Program-made: the position numbers and the translations under genes | Notes under the pieces: generated by a model | What the model was told of the DNA's origin: nothing | Database searches by the model: none | Seen by the model: the letters and a program-made list of their open reading frames with translations, nothing else | Part shown: positions 31,634 through 39,194 of the stretch, piece after piece | Position numbering within the stretch: the stretch's first letter is position 1 | How the letters are laid out: each line of letters opens with the position of its first letter | DNA from: Geobacter sp. UBA4074 | Lineage (GTDB): Bacteria; Desulfobacterota; Desulfuromonadia; Geobacterales; Pseudopelobacteraceae | Assembly (NCBI GenBank): GCA_002383415.1 | Contig: DFYU01000065.1 | Coordinates: 1-40,096 of the forward strand | DNA: 40,096 nt | Direction: 5' to 3'

Positions 31634-32577
31634 GCACAGGCCCCGTTGAGAAAATCTGTGGCCTTGGCCACATCTTCAGTGCAACCGATATAGACCGGGG
31701 CACGCTGATCAAGACCTTCAGGTTGCAGATCAAGGATCGGTACGCAGCCGTTCGTGGCTGCCCCTCCGGCTTGTTCTATCAGATAGGCCATTGGATTCAA
31801 CTCAAACAGCAGGCGAAGCTTGCCATTAGGGGCATCATTCAGGGCAGGATACATAAATATGCCTTTGCCCTTCATCAGCACCTGATTAATATCGGGCACA
31901 AATCCGCCAGAGTAGCGTAATTTAGCCCCTTTATCCTCCAGATAACGAATGTAGGCTTCATTCTCCGGCGTATACTTTTTCCGCAGCCCCCCTGGCGAAT
32001 AAATGTCGCCAGACGGCTTCATCTGCACGTTTTCACGGGTGAGCGTATACTCCATCAAGTGGTTCATGGTGAACTCATAGACACCCTTGCCAACCGAATA
32101 GACCATGGAAACACGCGGTCCGTACAGGATATACATCGCACCGACCATGGTACGCCCCGGTTGCAGCAGGTTATCCCCCTGATAAATACCGACGATAGTA
32201 CCAACCGCCAAGTTTACATCAACCAGCGAAGAGCCATCCAGCGGATCGTAGGCCACTGAGAACATTCCCTGAGGGTTGCTGGTGACCTGAAAAATCTCAT
32301 CCATCTCCTCCGAGGCTATGTTACAAACCACACCAGAGTGCATTAAGCGCTTACGGAGGATTCGGTCAGAAAGCACATCAAGTGCCAGCTGTTCCTCACC
32401 ATACAGGTTTGAAGTACCGGCCACTCCAAGGTCACCGGTCCGCACAGCGTTAATGACATATTTGCTGGCTTCGGCTATCTCACACAAAAGATGCACCAGA
32501 TTATCACTGATGTTTTGCTGACGCAGGTGACGACGAAAATCAACCTGAAACTTGGTGCTACCTGGCTCCTTACCCAT
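31630..32577 (-). CDS. fbp: Class I fructose-1,6-bisphosphatase
   Basis: This gluconeogenic enzyme hydrolyses fructose 1,6-bisphosphate to fructose 6-phosphate. Class I motifs are present: the metal site ASEEMDE and YDPLDGSSLVDVN, then SGGFVPDINQVL and the EQAGGAATNG segment near the end. From ATG 32577, which has AAGGAG nine bases upstream, the length is 315 residues, in the usual range. Starts at ATG 32595 or GTG 32610 are possible but have no ribosome site. An AT-rich stretch before the gene (about 32615-32630) may hold its own promoter. Confidence 0.95.
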   Translation of the reverse strand: MGKEPGSTKFQVDFRRHLRQQNISDNLVHLLCEIAEASKYVINAVRTGDLGVAGTSNLYGEEQLALDVLSDRILRKRLMHSGVVCNIASEEMDEIFQVTSNPQGMFSVAYDPLDGSSLVDVNLAVGTIVGIYQGDNLLQPGRTMVGAMYILYGPRVSMVYSVGKGVYEFTMNHLMEYTLTRENVQMKPSGDIYSPGGLRKKYTPENEAYIRYLEDKGAKLRYSGGFVPDINQVLMKGKGIFMYPALNDAPNGKLRLLFELNPMAYLIEQAGGAATNGCVPILDLQPEGLDQRAPVYIGCTEDVAKATDFLNGACA

Positions 32578-32661
32578 ATAAAGACGCTCCTTCATAAACT
32601 GATCTGCCACAGCATAAATTTTATAAAAAATACCCCAGCATAGACCTCAAGGCAAGGAGAA

Positions 32662-33474
32662 TCAGGCTTGAACCAGCATAGTTGCAATACTGGTAATCAG
32701 GCCATCCAACAACACAATGCCAAACAGACTGGTGATAACCGCCCTGGTGGCAGCCTGGGGAATCTCTGTTGCACTTGTCCCGACTGATAGTCCTGCATGA
32801 CAGCAAACGACCGGAATAGTCAGACCAAAGCATACCGTTTTGATAGCCAACACAACTATTTCCCATGGTCCAAGTGAAGAGACAACACCTTGCACAAACT
32901 GATCATAGGGAATGTGGTGTGCAAGCGAAGCGATCAGGAATCCACCAACAAATGCGGTCAGCACGAAATATGCCGTGAGCACGGCAACTGCGGCAGTCAC
33001 GCCGACAATCCGCGGCAGGATCAGGTATCGCTCGTAAGGGATGCCCATCAATTCCAAAGCATCAAGCTCGCCGTTTATCTTCATGGTGCCGAGTTCAGCG
33101 GCGATGGCCGTGCCGCTTCGCGCAATAACAATCAAGGCGGTCAGTAACGGTCCCAGCTCACGAAATACCACCCAGACCAGCACCTTGCCGGTTAATGAGC
33201 CACTGCCGCCTCCCACCAGCCCAACCACCTGGCTGACAATCACCGTCCCCAGGATCAGTGCCACCAGCATGATGATTTTCCATGCCTCATAGCCGGTGAA
33301 ATAGACCTGCTTCAGCAGCACAGAACGGATAGCGCTATTCTCCAGTGACGGCGAATTGGTGATGTCCCGCGCTGCCTGCCCCACCAGGCCGCTTGCTTCA
33401 GCAAGAAAACGCAAGCGTAGCAAGACCCAGCCACCCAAGCGTCGGGCGGGGTCTGAACACCAGCTACAATTCAT
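32662..33474 (-). CDS. MlaE-family ABC permease
   Basis: The 270-residue protein matches the MlaE/YrbE permease family: an N-terminal amphipathic segment, then about five to six membrane helices with the signature RELGPLLTALIVIARSGTAI and AELGTMKINGELDALELMGI. Family members sit in the inner membrane and move phospholipids or other hydrophobic molecules with an MlaF ATPase and MlaD/MCE protein. Neither partner is encoded next to it here. ATG 33474 overlaps the end of the upstream hydrolase gene by 11 bases; the open frame extends further up but that part is not family-like. Substrate unknown. Confidence 0.9.
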   Translation of the reverse strand: MNCSWCSDPARRLGGWVLLRLRFLAEASGLVGQAARDITNSPSLENSAIRSVLLKQVYFTGYEAWKIIMLVALILGTVIVSQVVGLVGGGSGSLTGKVLVWVVFRELGPLLTALIVIARSGTAIAAELGTMKINGELDALELMGIPYERYLILPRIVGVTAAVAVLTAYFVLTAFVGGFLIASLAHHIPYDQFVQGVVSSLGPWEIVVLAIKTVCFGLTIPVVCCHAGLSVGTSATEIPQAATRAVITSLFGIVLLDGLITSIATMLVQA

Positions 33475-34252
33475 AGACTGCGCCGTCACGCAACAACTCC
33501 ATCTGCCTGATACCGATAGCCCCGATCTCATGCTTGATCTGTTCGTAATACTGAGGCTTGGGATGGGTGATCAGGATTCTTTTAGGCAACACCGCCATCT
33601 TGGCCAGCTCTCGCTCAAGCTGGGAGCAGCAGAGATGTTTGGTTATAGTGGCTAATGATTCCATGGCATTAGGGAACGATACTTCAACAATAACTGCATC
33701 TGCACCACTGGCATACTGCCAGATGGCATCAGTGGGCCCCGTATCGCCGGTATACACCAGGCGCACACCATTTTTTTCAACGCAATACCCTACAGCCGGC
33801 ACGGTGTGATCAACCTCGACAGCGGTGATCGTATAGCCGTCGCTCGATCGCCGAGAAAGATCAGGGCCGCCAAGTGTCAACGGACGGTCCGGGGTAACAA
33901 CATCATACTGCAGCACCGGATCGTGCTGAGAGGGTAGCATCGTAAAGTCTGGCCAGATCGTGCCGTTCAGCAGGTGTGTGCGCATCGCCGCAACTACCGG
34001 CTCAGTGGCATAGACCGTCACCAGATGACGCAGACTCCTGATCAGAATGTTATCTGCCAGGGCAGGGATACCTCTGATATGGTCAAGATGGGCATGGGTA
34101 ATAAAAATTGCCCGTATCTGCCACTGCTCTTCTTCTGTCAGCACCGCACCAATGGTGCCTGCATCGAGCAGCAGGCCATCATCAACCAAAAAGGCGGGTG
34201 GCCTGAAGTCTGGGAACTCGGCACCGGCACAACCCAACACGCGCAGTCTCAT
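33464..34252 (-). CDS. MBL-fold hydrolase resembling class II cyclic-nucleotide phosphodiesterase
   Basis: The 262-residue protein has the metallo-beta-lactamase metal motif THAHLDHIRG near residue 52, a further VDHTVPAVGYCVE segment, YTGDTGPTD, and a late ITHPKP His. The HxHLDHIxG form and overall layout are those of class II 3',5'-cyclic-nucleotide phosphodiesterases and RNase Z-like enzymes. With an adenylate cyclase gene three genes upstream on the same strand, cAMP hydrolysis is a sensible hypothesis but not proven. GGAGGACGG precedes ATG 34252. It overlaps mlaE-like gene by 11 bases. Confidence 0.8.
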   Translation of the reverse strand: MRLRVLGCAGAEFPDFRPPAFLVDDGLLLDAGTIGAVLTEEEQWQIRAIFITHAHLDHIRGIPALADNILIRSLRHLVTVYATEPVVAAMRTHLLNGTIWPDFTMLPSQHDPVLQYDVVTPDRPLTLGGPDLSRRSSDGYTITAVEVDHTVPAVGYCVEKNGVRLVYTGDTGPTDAIWQYASGADAVIVEVSFPNAMESLATITKHLCCSQLERELAKMAVLPKRILITHPKPQYYEQIKHEIGAIGIRQMELLRDGAVYEL

Positions 34253-34300
34253 CCGTCCTCCTCACCATGGCTATCCTGGTGGTTGCGAACCTACCTGCAG

Positions 34301-35008
34301 TTAGTCGATATGTTCCTTCAACTCACGGATAATCTCAACCTGGCGACTGTAGATAAACTGTGAAACCACTTCCTCCATCTTGGCATCCAGCTCAATCCTG
34401 AAGGTGTGGAGATGACCGCCCTCCACAGCGACAGAACGCACCATGGCGGCCTTCACCGTCATGGCATGCCCCATCAGGTTAAGCTTCAGCGTCCCCTCTT
34501 CTGACAGTCCACTGGGCCGCTCTGAGGAGCTGATCACCGCCATGCCAGTGACCGAAATATCCTTTAACTCACCAGTTACGCATTGTCCTTCTGCCTGAAA
34601 ATGCGTTGTAATCGATGGCGCCCCGGCGTACACCCGGACTGCATTGCGACGATCCGCTTTGATAGTGGCATAGGCAAAACGCCCCAATACTGCCAGCCGG
34701 TTTCGCACGTTGATGTACTCAACAAAACAGTGTACTCCCAAACCGTTAGGAAAATGGGAGCTCTTCATCAAGGTCTGTTTCTGCAACCCCAGCACTGCAG
34801 CCTGTGCCTGGTGTACCGTAAACTCAACCGCATCTCCCTCAATGTTGTCAATGGTAACGCCATAGCTGACCGGCACCTCATGGTAATAGTTCAAAAGCCT
34901 CAGGTCGTTTTTAAGAATCCCGTCCTTGATCTTTTGCAACATGGAAAGGATATCGGCCGTATCTTCCTTGCCGTTAACCTGTGTCACCAGTTGATACGTA
35001 TCCTTCAC
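34301..35008 (-). CDS. PilZ domain protein (YcgR-like)
   Basis: The 235-residue protein has an N-terminal YcgR-N-like half (about residues 15-115: a VPVSYGVTIDNIEGDAVEF-type beta domain) and a C-terminal PilZ domain. The c-di-GMP motifs RxxxR (RRNAVR, about residue 120) and D-x-S-x-x-G (DISVTG, about 150) are both intact. It probably binds c-di-GMP and acts on motility, adhesion or transcription. It starts with GTG in a 4-base GTGA overlap with the end of mutM, so it is in the same transcript. No membrane helix is seen. Confidence 0.88.
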   Translation of the reverse strand: MKDTYQLVTQVNGKEDTADILSMLQKIKDGILKNDLRLLNYYHEVPVSYGVTIDNIEGDAVEFTVHQAQAAVLGLQKQTLMKSSHFPNGLGVHCFVEYINVRNRLAVLGRFAYATIKADRRNAVRVYAGAPSITTHFQAEGQCVTGELKDISVTGMAVISSSERPSGLSEEGTLKLNLMGHAMTVKAAMVRSVAVEGGHLHTFRIELDAKMEEVVSQFIYSRQVEIIRELKEHID

Positions 35009-35856
35009 ACCTGTCCCCCTACCAAAGATTTCACCTTTTCAATGGGTTGACACTGCGGACAAAGATGTGTCCCCCGTTGGGCAACCCGCAACTTTACAAG
35101 AGCGGTGCCGCATGTCCTGCAGGGCAATCCGGCACGCCCATAAACAGCTACAGGAAAGCAGCCTGCCTCAAAAACACCATCTATATTTGCGCCTTTGCAT
35201 GCCACAGCTTCATGCATGACATCATGTACCGCCCGGTAGAGCACCTTCCGTTGCGATACTGTGAGGTCAGCCACCGTCTTAAGCGGATGGATGCCGGCGC
35301 GAAACAGGCTTTCATCCGCATAGATATTACCGATACCAGCCACAAAAGACTGATCCAGTAATAGCGGTTTCAGCTGCCGCCGATGGTGATCCAGCCGCCG
35401 CAAAAACGTATCCTCATCAACCGTCAGTGCGTCAGGCCCCAAGCCTGCTATTACCTCAGCCGGATCTTCCACCAGCCAGACCCTGCCAAAGGCGCGGGGA
35501 TCGTCAAAGCGTAGAGCCAATCCTTGCTGCAGATGCACTACAAGCCGGGTATACATTGTCTTTGAGGCACGATCAGACACCAGAAACAATCGGCCGGTCA
35601 TCCGCAGATGCACCGTCATCCAGAGGTTGTTTGTAGCACGTGCACTGTGCAACCGGAAGAAAAGATACTTGCCATGCCGAATAATCTCATGAAAAACCGA
35701 GTCCTGTACATCTTGACAAAATTGCTCTGCCAAAAGATGGCCGCCGATGACGTTGTCTCTCAGCACCTCGACCCGGTCGACGGTTGTCCCTATCAACGAC
35801 GGCCTACCCTCAGTGAGCAGTCGCCGAACACTTTCCACTTCAGGTAATTCAGGCAT
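35005..35856 (-). CDS. mutM: Formamidopyrimidine-DNA glycosylase
   Basis: The enzyme removes 8-oxoguanine and formamidopyrimidines from DNA and has AP-lyase activity. Its 283 residues start with MPELPEVE (Pro2 catalytic, Glu3 essential after Met removal), contain GIGNIYADESLF in the helix-two-turn-helix, and end with a four-Cys zinc finger (CRTCGTALVKLRVAQRGTHL then CPQC). All hallmark residues are present. It starts three bases after the cyclase stop and overlaps the PilZ gene by four bases, which places a DNA repair enzyme inside a signalling run. Confidence 0.97.
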   Translation of the reverse strand: MPELPEVESVRRLLTEGRPSLIGTTVDRVEVLRDNVIGGHLLAEQFCQDVQDSVFHEIIRHGKYLFFRLHSARATNNLWMTVHLRMTGRLFLVSDRASKTMYTRLVVHLQQGLALRFDDPRAFGRVWLVEDPAEVIAGLGPDALTVDEDTFLRRLDHHRRQLKPLLLDQSFVAGIGNIYADESLFRAGIHPLKTVADLTVSQRKVLYRAVHDVMHEAVACKGANIDGVFEAGCFPVAVYGRAGLPCRTCGTALVKLRVAQRGTHLCPQCQPIEKVKSLVGGQV

Positions 35857-35859
35857 ACG

Positions 35860-37950
35860 TTATTTACTCTTGGCCGTATAGATACCATCCCACCCATCTG
35901 GCGGGGGTGTTTGCAAGTATTCGCTGCACCGGCTGCTGTACAGCCGTGAGGGACCGTCGTCATACTGTTGCGCGAGTTCATCAAACGCACGCTGTGCTGC
36001 CTCAAACGCTTGGGCACGATACTGCTCAAGGGCCTGCTCAAAACGGGGCAGCAGTTCGTGTTTGGTTACCATCAACTCAAACAGTACGACCGGTTTGTGT
36101 TTGCCCTTGACCCGCACCCGATCGACCTCACGAAAGGTAAACACATCGGACGGCACCTGCTGCCTGGTATCTTCACTTACCAGAATGTGGGAGCCGTACA
36201 ACTTGTTGAGCCCCTCCAGGCGGGAGGCCAGATTGACCGAATCGCCAATGGCGGTGTAGTCGAACCGGATATCGGCCCCCATATTGCCCACCACCGCCGG
36301 TCCGGTATTGATGCCGATACCGATATCGAGGGTATGCATCCCCCGGTTGACAAAACCTTCATTCAGGCGTTGCAGCTCTTCCAACATGCGCACCGCAGCA
36401 CGACAGGCGTGCAGCGCATGCTGGGGGACATCCAGTGGGGCATTGAAAATGGCCATGACCGCATCGCCAATAAACTTGTCCAGAGTTCCCCGTTCCTCCA
36501 ACACAATACGGGTCATGGGAGAGAGATACTCATTAAGCAGCGCCACCAATTCAGGCGGCGTAAGATCTTCAGAGACCGTTGTAAAGCCGCGAATATCGGA
36601 AAACAGAATCGACAGCTCGCGTTGCTCGCCCCCCAGCACCAGTTTATCAGGGTTCTTTTCAATCTGCTTGACCAGGTCGGGAGAAACGTAATTGGAAAAA
36701 GCCTTTTTTAGCTGACGCCCCTTCCGTTCCACCACCAGATTACGCCAGGCCTCGCTTCCCAGGTACGTCAGACCAAGCCCCAGCAGGGGATACAAGAGGG
36801 TCATGTCCCGCAGGCCCTGTTCGAAGGAGAGGTAATTGACGATCCAAAAAAGCAGGGCCATACCGCCAAAGACGAGCAATCCGGCCAGAGTGCCCGGCAC
36901 AAACGCCAACCCGACGCCCAGTAACAACGGAAGAGCCAGCAGGCTGATCAGCTCCAGCGTCTGTGTGCTGCCATCGTGACGTAAAAAACGACCGTCCAGG
37001 GCGTTGGCCGCTACTGTGGCATGCAGCTCCACCCCTGGCTGGGTCGCGTCAAAAGGGGTCGGCCTGATATCGAAGATGCCGATCTCGGTTGCCCCCACAA
37101 AGACGATGGCACCTTTCAGCGCATCTGGCGGCAGGCGTTTATGAATAACATCGCTGGCTGAAATGGTTTGAAATGAACCGGACGGTCCATAATAGTTGAG
37201 CGCCATGGTGCCATCTTCACGGCTCGGCACACGCACTTCGCCCAACTGGATGGCATCCACCCCCCAGGGCTGAATATCCAGCATAATCTCCTGCCCCAGG
37301 TAGTGCTGTAATGCCTTCATGGCCAATGAGGGGTAGATATCACCGTTATACAACAGCAGCAGTAACGAACGGCGATATAGACCATCGCCGTCAGGGCGGG
37401 CATTGAAAAAACCGAAGTCACGGCCCCCCTTGCCGACCAGCGCCAGATTGGTATCCACCGACCGGTATTCGTTCAAAGGGATCGACGTCACGCCATCAGC
37501 CACCCGTACCAGCTTGACCTTGGCTGATTCAAGCTGCAGCAGGGAGATCGGTTCGATCGGCTGCTCTTCATCCCTGAAAAAATAGCCCAGCACCACATTG
37601 CCGGCAGTGGCCACCGCAGCAGACAGTGCAGCATCGCGGGCACTGTCCTGCTGTTCGGAAAAGACGATATCCAGAGCCGTGACCGTGGCGCCATACTGGG
37701 CCAGCTGCTCGATCAGACGGGCCGTGACCTCGCGGGACCAGGGCCAGCGGCCGATCTCCTTGATACTCTTGTGGTCGATGGCCACCACCACCACCTGCTT
37801 GCTGGGGGGGATCGGTCCGCGCACCCTGAAACGGGCGTCCTTCAGCCGGTAATCCAACTGCTGCAGTGCTGGTGGGGCGTAACGGTAGGCGCCAAAGGCA
37901 ACCGCCGCCGCAATCAGGCCAAAGAGAATGAAAATCAGGCGTTTTTTCAC
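35860..37950 (-). CDS. CHASE2 adenylate cyclase
   Basis: The 696-residue protein has an N-terminal helix (residues 4-22), a periplasmic CHASE2 sensor (about 30-320, with VVVVAIDHKSIKEIGRWPWS and DIVFSEQQ), three transmembrane helices (about 330-395) and a cytoplasmic class III cyclase domain (about 430-620). In the cyclase, metal Asp residues are in ILFSDIRGF and KFIGDAVMAIF; the adenine-type Lys (DKFIGD) and the Asn/Arg pair (SVNLASRLEG) are present, so cAMP rather than cGMP is the likely product. A C-terminal extension of about 60 residues looks like a short helical repeat. The start is GTG 37950 with AAAGG seven bases upstream. It follows a FecR-domain gene by 9 bases, a common pairing in this group. 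Confidence 0.92.
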   Translation of the reverse strand: MKKRLIFILFGLIAAAVAFGAYRYAPPALQQLDYRLKDARFRVRGPIPPSKQVVVVAIDHKSIKEIGRWPWSREVTARLIEQLAQYGATVTALDIVFSEQQDSARDAALSAAVATAGNVVLGYFFRDEEQPIEPISLLQLESAKVKLVRVADGVTSIPLNEYRSVDTNLALVGKGGRDFGFFNARPDGDGLYRRSLLLLLYNGDIYPSLAMKALQHYLGQEIMLDIQPWGVDAIQLGEVRVPSREDGTMALNYYGPSGSFQTISASDVIHKRLPPDALKGAIVFVGATEIGIFDIRPTPFDATQPGVELHATVAANALDGRFLRHDGSTQTLELISLLALPLLLGVGLAFVPGTLAGLLVFGGMALLFWIVNYLSFEQGLRDMTLLYPLLGLGLTYLGSEAWRNLVVERKGRQLKKAFSNYVSPDLVKQIEKNPDKLVLGGEQRELSILFSDIRGFTTVSEDLTPPELVALLNEYLSPMTRIVLEERGTLDKFIGDAVMAIFNAPLDVPQHALHACRAAVRMLEELQRLNEGFVNRGMHTLDIGIGINTGPAVVGNMGADIRFDYTAIGDSVNLASRLEGLNKLYGSHILVSEDTRQQVPSDVFTFREVDRVRVKGKHKPVVLFELMVTKHELLPRFEQALEQYRAQAFEAAQRAFDELAQQYDDGPSRLYSSRCSEYLQTPPPDGWDGIYTAKSK

Positions 37951-37959
37951 AAACAGCCT

Positions 37960-39006
37960 TTAGTTCGTCAGGCTCTGCAGTAAGGTTTCAGCATTGCTGC
38001 GATGTTTTCCCTGCGGATACTGCTGCAGGTACTGGTTGAAACGCAGTTTGGCTTGATCAGTAAACCCCAGTTCCACCAAGGTCTGAGCGGCACTGAACAA
38101 GGCCGTTTCTGCCTGGGGCAGCGTGGGGTACTCCTCCAGCACCAGCAGATAGGCTGCCAATGCCAGTTCAGGGTTTGACAGGAAACGGGCATAGACCGCT
38201 CCCCGCTCAAGATGGGCGTCAGCCCTCACCTCTGCTACTCTGGTCAGGTCCAGCGCAATCTGAAAGACGTGCAGCGCCTCCTGATACTTGCCGCTGTCGG
38301 CCAGATAATGACCGTAGTTGATGTTCCAGCGGGCGATGATATCGGCAATCTTGCCCGAATCGGTCCACGCAGCCGGTGGCACCGCTGCGGTGAGCTGCTC
38401 AAAGACATCCTTGGCCTCGGCCAGTGGCGTGCCGGGTTCCACCTTGAGTGGCTCCAGAGGAGTAATGCCACGGGTGTTCTGGGTCATGGTGCCAGGGGTC
38501 AACAGTTGCTGCTGCCCCTGAGGTTCACCTGCCACCCCCACCTTGCCTTCATTGCCGAAAAAGACGTTGGCCTGCCCCTGGGAGAGCATCAGAAATTCGG
38601 TTCCCTTGATGCCAGCCACGGCAGTGCCGCTCTTGACGGTCATACCGCTCTGACGACCGCTAAACTTGACCACCGAGGCCCGCAGCTTACCCTGAGCCAG
38701 GTTGAACACACCTTCACGCTTCTGCTTGCCCAGCAGAAAGCTCGTCACCTGAAATTCGGTATTACTGGACAGGGTAAAGGTGCTTTTATCGGCAAGGGTC
38801 AGCTCCACCCAGCCTTTGTCGCCGGTCTTGATCCAGGCTCCTTCGCTGATCGCCGCACCCTTGGCAAGCGTTACATACGCCAGCCCCTCTTTGGCGCGCA
38901 CCTGCGCCTGACCAGACAGTCCGGTAACGCTTCCCACCTGGGCGGCGTGCAACCAGGCCGGAATCAGGAGCAAACCGGCCAGCAGGCAACAAAATAGTTT
39001 CTTCAT
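37960..39006 (-). CDS. Exported FecR-domain protein with C-terminal TPR-like repeats
   Basis: The 348-residue protein has a signal peptide (cleavage after LHA), a FecR domain (about residues 55-160 with TVKSGTAVAGIKGTEF) and, from about 215, helical TPR-like repeats (YLADSGKYQEALHVFQIALD and later PQAETALFSAAQTL). It should lie in the periplasm, where it might bind the CHASE2 sensor encoded next. ATG 39006 is preferred over ATG 39012 because AGGAGG is seven bases before it but only one base before the other. It is the first gene of a run of closely spaced genes and has a good promoter at 39058-39085. Confidence 0.88.
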   Translation of the reverse strand: MKKLFCCLLAGLLLIPAWLHAAQVGSVTGLSGQAQVRAKEGLAYVTLAKGAAISEGAWIKTGDKGWVELTLADKSTFTLSSNTEFQVTSFLLGKQKREGVFNLAQGKLRASVVKFSGRQSGMTVKSGTAVAGIKGTEFLMLSQGQANVFFGNEGKVGVAGEPQGQQQLLTPGTMTQNTRGITPLEPLKVEPGTPLAEAKDVFEQLTAAVPPAAWTDSGKIADIIARWNINYGHYLADSGKYQEALHVFQIALDLTRVAEVRADAHLERGAVYARFLSNPELALAAYLLVLEEYPTLPQAETALFSAAQTLVELGFTDQAKLRFNQYLQQYPQGKHRSNAETLLQSLTN

Positions 39007-39057
39007 GGGCATACCTCCTGGTGGAAGCTGAATCTGCAGGACCTTTTCAGTTGTTGA

Positions 39058-39085
39058 ATTGTACCAGCATTCATGATTGAGTCAA
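39058..39085 (-). promoter_or_regulatory. Strong sigma-70-type promoter of the FecR-cyclase run
   Basis: On the minus strand TTGACT (39085-39080), 16-base spacer, TACAAT (39063-39058), about 50 bases before the FecR gene start. Nothing else in the run down to the PDE-like gene shows as good a promoter. Confidence 0.7.
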
Positions 39086-39119
39086 ACAAAGAGAGCCGAA
39101 ATGAAACAGATTTAATCCC

Positions 39120-39147
39120 TTGTAGATTGGCCGTTATCTGCTATCGT
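39120..39147 (+). promoter_or_regulatory. Possible promoter of the GAF-ATPase gene
   Basis: TTGTAG (39120-39125), 16-base spacer, TATCGT (39142-39147) with a TGC extension before the -10 box. It is about 48 bases before ATG 39195. Confidence 0.35.
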
Positions 39148-39194
39148 TTACCCTATTCCGGCAACGCATCCTGACCAGACAGGGACAAAAGACT

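Noticed and set aside
35005..35856. mutM as endonuclease VIII (nei)
   Set aside because: The PELPEVE start, the GIGNIYADE segment and the four-Cys finger pattern are those of Fpg/MutM.
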